The notes below the pieces were generated by a model. The model had not been told where the DNA came from, did not search any database, and worked only from the letters and a program-made list of their open reading frames with translations. Below are positions 36,993 through 45,126 of a stretch of DNA of 55,124 bases, one piece after another (the stretch's first letter is position 1; every line of letters starts with the position of its first letter). The position numbers were made by a program, and so were the translations under genes. The DNA comes from an uncultured beta proteobacterium (GTDB taxonomy: Bacteria; Pseudomonadota; Gammaproteobacteria; Burkholderiales; Burkholderiaceae_C), in assembly GCA_903870065.1 (NCBI GenBank), contig CAIQBN010000083.1, forward strand, positions 1-55,124. The letters are read 5' to 3'.

Positions 36993-38122
36993 AGGGATTC
37001 CTGGAGTGCGTCCAGCAGTTGCGAATTTTCATCCGTTGTGCCCACGGTCAAGCGCAAGCAATTGATCAGCAATGGATGCATTTTAGAAACGTTCTTCACC
37101 AGCACCCCCCGCACTTTCAAGCCGTCAAACGTACTTTGGGCGTTGGGCACGCGTACCAAAATCATATTGGCATCACTCTTCCACGCATGCGCACCGGGCA
37201 TCGTGGCCAACGCGCTCAGCAAGCGTTGCCGCTCGGCCCGGATATTGGCCGCCTGGGCCGCAAATACGTCCACATGCTCCAGGGCAAACAAGGCACACTC
37301 ATAGTTCAGCACACTGATGTTGTAGGGTGGACGCACCTTATCGACTTCTGCCACTAACGCTTTGGCTCCCATCATGTAGCCTAAGCGCACGCCCGCCAAG
37401 CCAAACTTGCTTAGCGTACGCATCAGCAAAACATGGGAGTGCTGCTCCAAATCCTCCCGCATCGTCTGCAAGTAGCTGCGACTGGAAAACGGCTGATAGG
37501 CTTCATCCATCACCACGATGCTGCCCCTGCGCCGCGCTGCACGGACTATCTCCGCCATGACCGTTGCATCCCACAAATTGGCTGTTGGATTATTTGGGTA
37601 AGCCAGGTACACAATGGATGGTTCGTGCCGGTCGATAGCCTCAAGCATTGCTGCACCGTCAAGTTCAAAATCGGCCGTCAACGGCACACCGACAAAGTCG
37701 AGCCCCTGCAACTGCGCGCTCATTGCATACATCACGAAGCCTGGCACCGGCGCCAATATGACCGACTTTTTCCCTTGCTGCATCGACGGCAGATCACATG
37801 CCATAGCCAGCAGTGAGATCAGTTCGTCCGAGCCGTTACCGAGCATGATGTCAAAACCCTGGGGCATGTCCGCATAGGACGCTAGCGCCTGGCGAAGATC
37901 GTTCACGCGGCTATCTGGGTAGCGATTAATTGCCAGCGCGCCCAGACGTTTGCCCAGTTCCGCCTGCAATTGTGCCGGCAACCGATGCGGGTTTTCCATG
38001 GCATCCAACTTCACCATTCCAGACGAATCTTGAATGGCGTAGGCATGCATGGATTGCACATCCTGGCGAATACGACGCCGGATCAGATCGTCCGGCGCGG
38101 CGGGGCTGGTGTTTGGGTTCAT
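36989..38122 (-). CDS. hisC: Histidinol-phosphate aminotransferase
   Basis: PLP-dependent class I/II aminotransferase that converts imidazole acetol phosphate to histidinol phosphate. 377 residues. [32 protein letters not shown] and the PLP lysine in [17 protein letters not shown] are all in place. It starts 23 bases after the stop of the PIN-domain gene, whereas in most relatives it follows hisD directly, so here it may depend on the toxin-antitoxin promoter or on readthrough. Confidence 0.95.
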   Translation of the reverse strand: MNPNTSPAAPDDLIRRRIRQDVQSMHAYAIQDSSGMVKLDAMENPHRLPAQLQAELGKRLGALAINRYPDSRVNDLRQALASYADMPQGFDIMLGNGSDELISLLAMACDLPSMQQGKKSVILAPVPGFVMYAMSAQLQGLDFVGVPLTADFELDGAAMLEAIDRHEPSIVYLAYPNNPTANLWDATVMAEIVRAARRRGSIVVMDEAYQPFSSRSYLQTMREDLEQHSHVLLMRTLSKFGLAGVRLGYMMGAKALVAEVDKVRPPYNISVLNYECALFALEHVDVFAAQAANIRAERQRLLSALATMPGAHAWKSDANMILVRVPNAQSTFDGLKVRGVLVKNVSKMHPLLINCLRLTVGTTDENSQLLDALQESL

Positions 38123-38145
38123 TGCAAGGTTTTGCGCTGCTGATC

Positions 38146-38628
38146 CTAGTCGACCAGAAGCAATTCGGCTGGGCTGATGAGAAACGGATTCAAAATCGTG
38201 ACCCCGTCGACATGCTGTTGGTGTGGCAGGCTCGGTGACAGGACATGGCTGGCACCCGATTGCGCCGCAGCGGCCACTACGAGAGCATCCCAGTAACTGA
38301 GGCCAAAACGCGCTTCCACACCCCAGGCAGTCTCCACGGTCTGGTGGTCAATTTGCCAAGGTTGCCAAAGCTGAAAGCGGCGCACTTTAGCCCGCGCGTC
38401 ACCCGCAGACATGCCAAAAGTGCGCGTGACCGCCACGTAGTAGTCTCCTAAGACATGGGTGCTGACGCGGCCTGCGCGCGCCAGCCACAGTGCCTGCAAC
38501 CAAGCGCGGGCCTGCGTCTGCCTACCCGAGTCAAACACATCGTCCGTCGCCAAAAGAACCGCAGTGTCGACAAACACTACCGCAGAGTCTGACTGTCTTG
38601 CTAAACCGGAACTAGGCATTTGTGACAT
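38146..38628 (-). CDS. PIN-domain protein (VapC-type toxin, possibly inactive)
   Basis: About 160 residues from the ATG at 38628 (an ATG three codons later is also possible). It overlaps the 3' end of the antitoxin gene by 17 bases. The PIN fold shows VVFVDTAVLLATDD with the first acidic residue, HVLGDYYVAVTRTF, and LSYWDALVVAAA with another Asp. In this subfamily the second site is usually a Glu (VLQEFY-like) and the late motif is usually acidic (T/S-E-D); here they read LGDYY and LSPSLPHQQ. Two expected metal ligands are therefore changed, so nuclease activity is doubtful. It is 23 bases upstream of hisC. Confidence 0.75.
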   Translation of the reverse strand: MSQMPSSGLARQSDSAVVFVDTAVLLATDDVFDSGRQTQARAWLQALWLARAGRVSTHVLGDYYVAVTRTFGMSAGDARAKVRRFQLWQPWQIDHQTVETAWGVEARFGLSYWDALVVAAAAQSGASHVLSPSLPHQQHVDGVTILNPFLISPAELLLVD

Positions 38629-38836
38629 TGCGCATCGGGTAGTCCAAGCCGCCAGAATTAAAAGATGAAGTGTCCGCGGCCCACTCGCGTAGAGCGCGGG
38701 CATAGGCATCATCGTGTTGCATCTTGTCCGTCAACATCTCGCCAACCAAACGCGACACGCTGGTGTTGTGTTTGGCAGCCTCAATTCGCACCCACTCCAA
38801 CGTGGTTTCTTGGACAGTAATGGTGACGTTTTTCAC
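38612..38836 (-). CDS. Ribbon-helix-helix-type antitoxin of a VapBC-like module
   Basis: 74 residues. N-terminal MKNVTITVQETTLEWVRIEAAKHNTSVSRLVGEML in pieces has the beta strand plus two helices of a ribbon-helix-helix or CopG-like DNA-binding domain; the C-terminal third (DDAYARALREWAADTSSF) is the likely toxin-binding tail. It is upstream of and overlapping the PIN gene, the usual antitoxin-first order. A palindromic site lies over its promoter (38844-38879), so autorepression is likely. Confidence 0.8.
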   Translation of the reverse strand: MKNVTITVQETTLEWVRIEAAKHNTSVSRLVGEMLTDKMQHDDAYARALREWAADTSSFNSGGLDYPMRNVTNA

Positions 38837-38843
38837 AGAAACT

Positions 38844-38879
38844 ATGATACACGAATTTCGTGCAACACTAAATTCGTGT
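38844..38879 (-). promoter_or_regulatory. Promoter/operator of the toxin-antitoxin module
   Basis: cacgaatttcgtg (38850-38862, 6-bp arms around one base) and a wider perfect repeat acacgaattt/aaattcgtgt (38849-38858 and 38870-38879) share half-sites. On the minus strand TTAGTG (38866-38871) and TATCAT (38844-38849), 16 bases apart, place the palindrome in the promoter spacer. Fits autoregulation by the ribbon-helix-helix protein. Confidence 0.6.
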
Positions 38880-38926
38880 AAATTTCAACGACACAGGCAG
38901 CTTTGCATCCGCTTGAAAATGCGCAT

Positions 38927-40912
38927 TCAGGGTTGTTTCTTTTCAATACCGCCCACAAACTCCATGTCTACCGACTGGCCATTGGCAAATCGATAAATTC
39001 CCTTGCCATGGCGCACCCCATCAGCGAATCCGCCGTCGTAGCGGTCACCATTCGCATAGAAATGGGTTCCACTCCCCGATTGCGCGCCGGCCACAAAGTC
39101 CCCTTCATAGCGGTCTTTGCTGGAGAAATAATGAATCCCCTGCCCGTGCTTGACGCCGTTTTGCACCTCACCTTCATAGCGGTCGCCATTGGCAAATACC
39201 ATAACCCCTTTCCCGGTGAAAACGTTATTCAAGAAATTCCCCTCAAACCTGTCACCATTCACAAAACGGTACACACCCTTGCCTTGCTTGATTCCGCGTA
39301 CGAATTCACCCTCATAGCTGTCACCCGACTGAAAAGTCTGCTTACCCTCGCCCTGAAATTCGTTGTTGGCAAAGCCGCCTTCAAAACGGTCACCATTCGC
39401 ATATTTGTAACTACCTTGCCCCGTTTTGATGCCGCGCTGGTAATCCCCGCTGTAGACATCACCACTCACATAGGCTTGCGTACCTTTTCCGTGAAAAGCG
39501 TTGTGCAAAAAATCTCCCTCATACCGGTCACCACTGGCAAAAGTGTAAATTCCAGTGCCACTGCGAACCACGCCAGCCAACTCCCCGTCATACCGGTCAC
39601 CGTTTGGCAGTACAACCTGCGTGGTCGTTTTTTTCTTTGTGGTCAGCTGCCCGCTGGCACTGGTCGACACTTCCGGCTGGACTGGTTTTTCCGTAGGTGC
39701 GACAGGGCGCACCGCGATCTGACTTGGCGTCGGTATCAAATTTTCAACCGGTTTGGAGACCGTAGCAACCGCTGCAGTCTTATCCTTTTCATCCCCGAGT
39801 GGCAGCACCGACGGCGCTGCCTGGCTCGTGACGGCCGACTGGACTAGTACAGCGACCGGAGCAGCGGTTGGCGCGGACGAAGCCGCGCCCGTCGGATTGG
39901 CACGCACGGGTGCCGCCGGTAAGCTGCTCGCCAAACTACTTGCCAGGCGATTGATATTTGCCCGGGCCAGACTTGCATAACGGCCCCGTGGATACTGCTC
40001 TAAATAGGCTTCAAAACCGTCGCGATTACCCGCTGATTTAGTGTCCTCCCAATACCGGTCCTCGCGTTGTGCCTCGTCGATTGCGCTCGGTGGCCTCACC
40101 GTGGCAACCGGCGTCACCGTAGTGGGGCCAAAAAAGTAGAAGTTTCCACGCACCTCGTTGTACAGCGCCGGGCGCTGCTTGTGGCCCACTGTTGCGGCCA
40201 GCTTTTCGACTGATACCTGGATTTCACGCACCAGTTCTTCCACCCGCACACCGGGTCTGCGCATGCGGGTAATGAATTCACGGGTGAATACGCTATTGGG
40301 GTCGGTGTCGGCATCGCTCAATCGGTCAAGTGCCTGCTCGCCTCGGCTGGCCGAATACACCACCATTTGTCCAATCGGCGGGTCCGGCGGGCTCAAGCCC
40401 CTCTCACCACCAACTGAACGACCCTTTGTCTTGAGTGGATTGTCGCGACAGGCATCCACCATAATCAAACTAAAGGCCGCCTTGGCAACTTCCAATTTTT
40501 CCGTCAGATCGTGGAGAGAGTAAGAAGTCTTCTCAACCGCAGATTCGCTGGTGGCTTCGATATCGGTTGGAAGCAAAAAATTTCCGCTTTTGATCTGCAC
40601 GCCATGTCCGGCAAAAAACACGACTACCTCATCGCCACCCTGAATCTTGTTGTACAACGATTCTGTTGCCTTGACCATGCTTCGATAGTCCAGATCGCGG
40701 TATAAACTGACCTCAAAACCAGCAGCACGTAACTCGGTAGCCATCGCCACCGCATCGTTGCCTGCCTTTTGTAGCTTGCTAACATGTTGGTAATTGTCAT
40801 TGCCGATAATTAACGCCAATCGTTTGGCATGCGCAGGCACCACCACAAAACAAGTTGCAACAAAAAAGACCAACCCATACCGAACGGGATCCAGCCACTT
40901 TACAGGTTTCAT
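38927..40912 (-). CDS. Exported caspase-like peptidase (C14) with C-terminal MORN repeats
   Basis: 661 residues from the ATG at 40912. Signal peptide YGLVFFVATCFVVVPAHA, then the p20-like domain from KRLALIIGNDNYQ. The catalytic His103 is in VVVFFAGHGVQI and Cys155 in LIMVDACRDNP, the bacterial caspase/metacaspase dyad. Residues 270-325 hold a YWEDTKSAGNRDGFEAYLEQYP-type helical motif in pieces, often found next to such domains. A Pro/Ala-rich linker of about 100 residues follows. Residues 438-655 are nine full and one decayed 23-residue MORN repeats. It is divergent from the FecR-domain gene (247 bases between). No clear Shine-Dalgarno; a TTGACC-17-TAATTG pair lies at 40917-40945, too close to the start unless the message is leaderless. 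Substrate unknown. Confidence 0.88.
   Translation of the reverse strand: MKPVKWLDPVRYGLVFFVATCFVVVPAHAKRLALIIGNDNYQHVSKLQKAGNDAVAMATELRAAGFEVSLYRDLDYRSMVKATESLYNKIQGGDEVVVFFAGHGVQIKSGNFLLPTDIEATSESAVEKTSYSLHDLTEKLEVAKAAFSLIMVDACRDNPLKTKGRSVGGERGLSPPDPPIGQMVVYSASRGEQALDRLSDADTDPNSVFTREFITRMRRPGVRVEELVREIQVSVEKLAATVGHKQRPALYNEVRGNFYFFGPTTVTPVATVRPPSAIDEAQREDRYWEDTKSAGNRDGFEAYLEQYPRGRYASLARANINRLASSLASSLPAAPVRANPTGAASSAPTAAPVAVLVQSAVTSQAAPSVLPLGDEKDKTAAVATVSKPVENLIPTPSQIAVRPVAPTEKPVQPEVSTSASGQLTTKKKTTTQVVLPNGDRYDGELAGVVRSGTGIYTFASGDRYEGDFLHNAFHGKGTQAYVSGDVYSGDYQRGIKTGQGSYKYANGDRFEGGFANNEFQGEGKQTFQSGDSYEGEFVRGIKQGKGVYRFVNGDRFEGNFLNNVFTGKGVMVFANGDRYEGEVQNGVKHGQGIHYFSSKDRYEGDFVAGAQSGSGTHFYANGDRYDGGFADGVRHGKGIYRFANGQSVDMEFVGGIEKKQP
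38948..39601 (-). repeat. MORN repeat array in the caspase-like gene
   Basis: About 69-bp (23-residue) units with consensus GDRYEGxFxxxxxxGkGxyxFxN. Nine complete units plus a degenerate tenth. Even-numbered units 2, 4 and 6 carry an NxFxGxG turn, while units 3, 5, 7 and 9 carry a G(I/V)(K/R)xGxG turn, suggesting duplication of a two-unit block. Confidence 0.85.
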
Positions 40913-41159
40913 AGCGCAATTATCGTACCTTGCGGCCAGGGTCAACGCGGGCAAATTTGCGCACTTGCACCCTGATCGGAAACGGCCTATGTCAATGAAA
41001 CACCGTTGACAAGATTGCAACTCCGGGATCGGTGCGTGCAACAGAATTCAGGAGCAAAATGGAAAGGCTGCAACCTGCATGCATTGGTCGCAAGAGCCTT
41101 GGCCAGTCGTGTTTTGGTTTCGAACCGTTCGCAATCGCTTTTTAGAGGATCAAAGACAC

Positions 41160-42419
41160 ATGTTGCGCTCACTTCCTGATTTCTCTACATGCAGAATCGC
41201 CGCAGTGGCGGTGATCTTTGGATACTTAATGACCGTCAGCGTTGCACCGGCCTACGGCGCACCTCCAAATGCTGAAGAAACGAAAGTGTCCGCAACAGAA
41301 AAGCGCTTTGCAACTGTCGTTTACCTGCACGGGGCGGTTGCGGCAACGAAGGCCGGCGCTGCGCAAAACCTGGAGCGGACTTTGCGCAAAGGTGACGTGG
41401 TCTATGTCGGTGAGACCCTGCGGTCTGCGGCAACCGGCGAAGCCGTCCTGAAAACGGACGATGCTGGTATGGTCGCCATTCGACCCAACACCGAGATGGT
41501 CGCTGAGTTTTTCGCTGCAGATGACAAGCCCTCTGATGGCATCACACTGCGTCTTCTTGTCGGATCATTGAGATTGATCAGCGGTTGGATTTCACAAACC
41601 AACCGTCCCGGCAGCACGGTCGTTACGCCGACGTCTACCATTGGAATCCGCGGCACCGATCATGAACCCTATGTACTGTCGCCAGAAATGGCACTCAAGA
41701 CGACCAACCCGGAGGGAACCTACGACAAGGTCAACCGCGGGGAAACCGCGCTGCTTGCCGGCGGCAATGCACTGCCTATCGGCTCTGGGCAAGTGGGTTT
41801 CGTGCGCACAACCAGGCCTGACAGCAAAAGCCGGGCCTTAATGACGCTGGTTCTGCCTGTCTTGCTTGAAAAGGTGCCATCGTTTTATTTGCCAGGCACC
41901 TTTGACGCTGAACTTGACCTCTATTCATCGACCGCAGGTCAGGAGAGTTTGCGGCAACTTGAGGAAAGGCGAAACTCACCCCGGCCAATTGGCTTGACAG
42001 ATTGCTCACCTACGACCATTGCCACCAATTGGCTGAAACAACTGGACTCTGCAATCGAACGACATGACGTGGCAGCGGTTGTTGGTCTGTTTGCTCCAGC
42101 TACCCGCGTGCAGGCGCATGTGCTTGATCGTGACGGCAAATCAGTCAGCGTCGATTTGAGTCGCGATGAATTTGCACAAAGCACAACGACTGCCTTAAAA
42201 ACACTGTCAGGTTACAAACAGCATCGGATGCCTGTAACAGCGGTGTTTGTTGGAGAAAACCGCGATCCAACTTGCCGCGACATCGCGCTCAGCTCGGCAG
42301 TGACAGAAGAAGGAAGTCAATCAGGAAAACCGTATCGGTTCAAATCGCGCGAAGACTATGAACTCACAAGGCTTGATGGAAAATGGCTTGCCGTAAAGGC
42401 CGAAACAACCCAGAAATAA
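41160..42419 (+). CDS. Exported FecR-domain protein with NTF2-like C-terminus
   Basis: 419 residues from the ATG at 41160 (AGAGGA upstream); a start 27 codons earlier would spoil the signal peptide IAAVAVIFGYLMTVSVAPAYGA. The FecR domain spans about 52-168: VVYLHGAVAA, LRKGDVVYVGETLRSAATGEAVL in pieces, RLLVGSLRLISG, and TPTSTIGIRGTDHE. A middle linker follows. Residues about 290-415 (TNWLKQLDSAIERHDVAAVVGLF ... YELTRLDGKWLAVKAE) look like an NTF2/SnoaL-type fold, inferred by eye. There is no N-terminal anti-sigma domain and no TonB receptor nearby, so this is not a classical FecR. It is convergent with the small Rap1a-like gene, with six bases between stops. Confidence 0.8.
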   Translation: MLRSLPDFSTCRIAAVAVIFGYLMTVSVAPAYGAPPNAEETKVSATEKRFATVVYLHGAVAATKAGAAQNLERTLRKGDVVYVGETLRSAATGEAVLKTDDAGMVAIRPNTEMVAEFFAADDKPSDGITLRLLVGSLRLISGWISQTNRPGSTVVTPTSTIGIRGTDHEPYVLSPEMALKTTNPEGTYDKVNRGETALLAGGNALPIGSGQVGFVRTTRPDSKSRALMTLVLPVLLEKVPSFYLPGTFDAELDLYSSTAGQESLRQLEERRNSPRPIGLTDCSPTTIATNWLKQLDSAIERHDVAAVVGLFAPATRVQAHVLDRDGKSVSVDLSRDEFAQSTTTALKTLSGYKQHRMPVTAVFVGENRDPTCRDIALSSAVTEEGSQSGKPYRFKSREDYELTRLDGKWLAVKAETTQK

Positions 42420-42425
42420 AATTGG

Positions 42426-42797
42426 TCAACAGGGATATACAGTAGTCAACGCTTGGACCATGACCAGTTGCACTGGCATATCGGCCTCGTAAACGCCTGC
42501 GCTGCGCTTGAGCTCCGAGTCATACAAAATTTTGGCCATGCCGGGCTCCAGGCGGCGGGAATTGACACAAATTGAGGCTTGCGCACCATTTCGAACCCCT
42601 TGTGCGTGGGCTTCCAACACACCTTCCATCACCCCCACCAAATAGTAATTGGCGTAGTGGGTACCCTGTCGGGCGGACTTCTCTAAGCTTCGAAGCTCAC
42701 GCAAAGACATAGAGTAGGCAGGCGCTGCAAAACTAAAGCTCGCAAGTAGCAGCACAAATGTACGACCAATAGACATGGAAAACCGGGTGTAGCGCAT
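42426..42797 (-). CDS. Small exported Rap1a/Tai-like protein
   Basis: About 123 residues from the ATG at 42797; a GTG at 42833 would add 12 basic residues before the signal peptide. Signal peptide TFVLLLASFSFAAPAYS. The mature part has YYLVGVMEGVLEAH, a Cys in ASICVNSR, MAKILYDSELKR and the end VQLVMVQALTTVYPC. This order (aromatic-Gly-hydrophobic helix, mid Cys, helix, terminal PC) resembles the Rap1a/Tai family, first described as type VI effector immunity proteins, but many homologues have no known role. No T6SS gene is in the window. Downstream of hisD by 53 bases. Confidence 0.65.
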   Translation of the reverse strand: MRYTRFSMSIGRTFVLLLASFSFAAPAYSMSLRELRSLEKSARQGTHYANYYLVGVMEGVLEAHAQGVRNGAQASICVNSRRLEPGMAKILYDSELKRSAGVYEADMPVQLVMVQALTTVYPC

Positions 42798-42802
42798 GGT
42801 TG

Positions 42803-42848
42803 ATGGGTGCCTTTTTCGCACCCATTCTTTCACCGAAACACGTCGGTG
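42803..42848 (-). other. Two tandem hairpins between hisD and the Rap1a-like gene
   Basis: tcggtg/caccga (42843-42848 and 42831-42836) and a perfect 8-bp stem atgggtgc/gcacccat (42803-42810 and 42818-42825) follow the hisD stop at once. There is no T-run. The second hairpin overlaps the AAAAAGG that would serve the ATG at 42797, so it may limit translation or slow transcription. Confidence 0.45.
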
Positions 42849-42850
42849 TC

Positions 42851-44167
42851 TTACTTCATGCGCATTTCCGCAGCGCGTGCGTGGGCTTGCAGGCCCTCAC
42901 CATACGCCAGTTCAGCCGCAATGGGACCTAAGACCTGAGCGCCCGACTCGCTGACTTCAATAACGCTGGAACGCTTCTGAAAGTCATATACACCCAAAGG
43001 GCTGGAAAATCGCGCAGTTCCGCTGGTGGGCAGCACATGATTGGGTCCGGCACAATAGTCGCCGAGCGATTCGCTCGTAAACGCCCCAAGAAAGATGGCA
43101 CCAGCGTGCCTGAGCAGGGGCTCCCAGCGATGTGGGTCCTGGCTCGACACCTCAAGGTGCTCAGGCGCAATGCGATTGCTGATGTCACAGGCCTCTTGCA
43201 TGCTGCGGGTCAAGATAAGCGCCCCACGATCATTCAACGACTTGGCAATGATCTTTGCGCGGGGCATCGTTGGCAACAGCTGGTCTATGGCAACTTGCAC
43301 GGCGTCAAGGTAAGCCAAATCGGGACACAGCAGAATACTTTGTGCCAGTTCGTCATGCTCAGCTTGGCTGAACAAATCCATGGCAACCCACTGCGCCGGT
43401 GTGCTGCCATCAGCCAGCACCAGAATTTCACTGGGGCCAGCGATCATGTCAATGCCAACGGTGCCAAACACCCGGCGCTTGGCCGCAGCTACGTACGCAT
43501 TGCCAGGGCCGGTTATTTTGTGCACAGCGGGTATGGTTGCAGTGCCGTAGGCCAATGCGGCCACGGCCTGAGCACCCCCGATGCAATAGGCCCTGGAGAC
43601 CCCGGCAACGTGGGCGGCGGCGAGAACCATCGCATTTTTCTCGCCGCGCGGAGTCGGCACCACCATGATGATCTCCCCGACGCCAGCGACATGCGCTGGA
43701 ATGGCGTTCATCAGTACCGATGAGGGGTACGTTGCTTTGCCGCCGGGAACATAAATTCCGACACGGTCCAATGGAGTTACCTTTTGCCCTAGCAGACTCC
43801 CATTTGCATCGCGGTAGGACCAACTTTCTCCGCAGGCCCTTTTTTGCGCCTCGTGGTATGCGCGAACACGCACTGCTGCCGCCTGCAACGCGTCACGTTG
43901 GCTGACTGCGATGCTGTCAAATGCAGCTTTCAGTTCCGTTTGCGACAGTTCGAGTTCATGCACACTGTTTGCCTGCACTTGATCCCAGCGCGCGGTGTAT
44001 TCCAAAACAGCGGCATCGCCGCGCAGCTGCACATCGCGCAAGATAGCCGCCACACTTTCCTCAATGGCCACATCAGTTTCAGCAGCCCAATGCAGTCGCT
44101 CTTTGAACTGCGACTCAAACTCGGTGTCGCATGTCGACAGGCGAAGGGGGCGAGCAGTCAGTTCCAT
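42851..44167 (-). CDS. hisD: Histidinol dehydrogenase
   Basis: Zn-dependent NAD enzyme that makes histidine from histidinol in two oxidations. 438 residues. [51 protein letters not shown] in pieces, [15 protein letters not shown] with metal and catalytic residues, and the C-terminal [11 protein letters not shown] with the catalytic His. It follows hisG by 12 bases, but hisC is 4.7 kb further on because of the inserted block. Confidence 0.96.
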   Translation of the reverse strand: MELTARPLRLSTCDTEFESQFKERLHWAAETDVAIEESVAAILRDVQLRGDAAVLEYTARWDQVQANSVHELELSQTELKAAFDSIAVSQRDALQAAAVRVRAYHEAQKRACGESWSYRDANGSLLGQKVTPLDRVGIYVPGGKATYPSSVLMNAIPAHVAGVGEIIMVVPTPRGEKNAMVLAAAHVAGVSRAYCIGGAQAVAALAYGTATIPAVHKITGPGNAYVAAAKRRVFGTVGIDMIAGPSEILVLADGSTPAQWVAMDLFSQAEHDELAQSILLCPDLAYLDAVQVAIDQLLPTMPRAKIIAKSLNDRGALILTRSMQEACDISNRIAPEHLEVSSQDPHRWEPLLRHAGAIFLGAFTSESLGDYCAGPNHVLPTSGTARFSSPLGVYDFQKRSSVIEVSESGAQVLGPIAAELAYGEGLQAHARAAEMRMK

Positions 44168-44179
44168 ATTGATTCAATC

Positions 44180-44824
44180 TCAGGCAGGAACCACGATGGC
44201 GTTGGCAAAGGCATCAATGATTTTCCGAATGGGCTCACGCTTTAATTTCAGCGCAGCCTGATTTACAACCAGGCGCGAGCTAATTTCCATGATTTGCTCA
44301 ACCTCGATCAAATGGTTGGCCTTGAGGGTATTGCCGGTCGAAACTAAATCGACAATCGCATCAGCCATTCCGACCAGAGGTGCCAACTCCATGCTGCCAT
44401 AGAGCTTGATCAAGTCCACATGCACGCCCTTGGATGCGAAAAACTCGCGGGCGATCGCGACATACTTGGTCGCCACTGTGAGGCGAGACCCCTGCTTGAC
44501 CGCACTCTGATAGTCAAAATCGGTCCGCACGGCGACACTGATCCGACACTTTGCAATTTGCAAGTCCAGGGGCTGGTAGAGACCCTGACTACCGTGCTCC
44601 AACAATGTGTCCTTTCCTGTAATGCCCAAATCGGCACCACCGTATTGCACGTAGGTCGGCACATCGGTGGCGCGCACAACCAGCACCCGCACTTCGGGTA
44701 AGTTGGTCGCCAAAATCAGCTTGCGGGATTTTTCCGGATCATCCAGGACCTCAATACCTGCTGCCAGGAGTAATGGCAAGGTTTCTTCGAAGATGCGCCC
44801 TTTGGACAGTGCGATGGTGATCAT
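44180..44824 (-). CDS. hisG: ATP phosphoribosyltransferase catalytic subunit, short form
   Basis: First step of histidine synthesis, joining ATP and PRPP. 214 residues: only the two-lobed catalytic domain, lacking the C-terminal feedback domain. [18 protein letters not shown] at the start, [18 protein letters not shown], and [20 protein letters not shown] containing the PRPP-binding TGNTL. Short HisG needs the regulatory partner HisZ, which is not in this window. It heads the his genes, 45 bases after bolA, where murA is normally found. Confidence 0.95.
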   Translation of the reverse strand: MITIALSKGRIFEETLPLLLAAGIEVLDDPEKSRKLILATNLPEVRVLVVRATDVPTYVQYGGADLGITGKDTLLEHGSQGLYQPLDLQIAKCRISVAVRTDFDYQSAVKQGSRLTVATKYVAIAREFFASKGVHVDLIKLYGSMELAPLVGMADAIVDLVSTGNTLKANHLIEVEQIMEISSRLVVNQAALKLKREPIRKIIDAFANAIVVPA

Positions 44825-44869
44825 GGGTAACTTTGCCGTAAGTGCCGGAGCAATGAATCGATCAGCCTA

Positions 44870-45112
44870 TTAGGCACTTTGAATTGCCCATTCTGCGGGC
44901 GTATACGCCTTGATGGATAACGCATGCACTTCGTCGGTCTTCATTCGCGAACCCATTGCCGCATAGACCCTTTGGTGGCGTGCGATGGCGCGAACACCCT
45001 CAAAACTAGCGGACACCACAGTCGCATACCAGTGGCGACCGTCGCCGTCGACGTGGCACACCTCGCAGGGCAGGTGGTTGGAGATCAGGGTTTGTATTTC
45101 TTCAGCAGTCAT
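44870..45112 (-). CDS. BolA-family protein
   Basis: 80 residues from the ATG at 45112 (TTG six codons upstream is less likely). KH-like BolA fold with VDGDGRHWYATVVSASFEGVRAIARHQRVYAAMG in pieces: the conserved H and the FxGxxxxxRH(Q/R)xVY element are present. It resembles IbaG/YrbA, the form adjacent to mla and murA loci, rather than BolA proper. Such proteins bind monothiol glutaredoxins through Fe-S clusters. It lies 14 bases after the ABC permease. Confidence 0.88.
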   Translation of the reverse strand: MTAEEIQTLISNHLPCEVCHVDGDGRHWYATVVSASFEGVRAIARHQRVYAAMGSRMKTDEVHALSIKAYTPAEWAIQSA

Positions 45113-45126
45113 AGGAATAGGAGGGT

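Noticed and set aside
36465-37304. A 279-codon plus-strand open frame opposite hisB and hisC
   Set aside because: Shadow of two conserved his genes; the translated sequence shows no domain or signal.
38948-39601. Regularly spaced 69-bp repetition that could look like a CRISPR or VNTR
   Set aside because: The units are in frame within the caspase-like gene, encode MORN repeats, and diverge at DNA level; there are no spacers.
41160-42419. FecR-domain gene as part of an ECF sigma/FecR/TonB iron-signalling set
   Set aside because: No sigma factor or TonB receptor nearby, and the protein has a signal peptide in place of a cytoplasmic anti-sigma domain.
42426-42797. Rap1a-like gene as a type VI secretion immunity gene
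   Set aside because: No T6SS component or recognisable effector is in the window; only the fold-level resemblance remains.
38146-42833. Genomic island with transposase or integrase at the his insertion
   Set aside because: No transposase, integrase, direct repeats or att-like sequence were seen at either boundary, and the composition looks like its neighbours.
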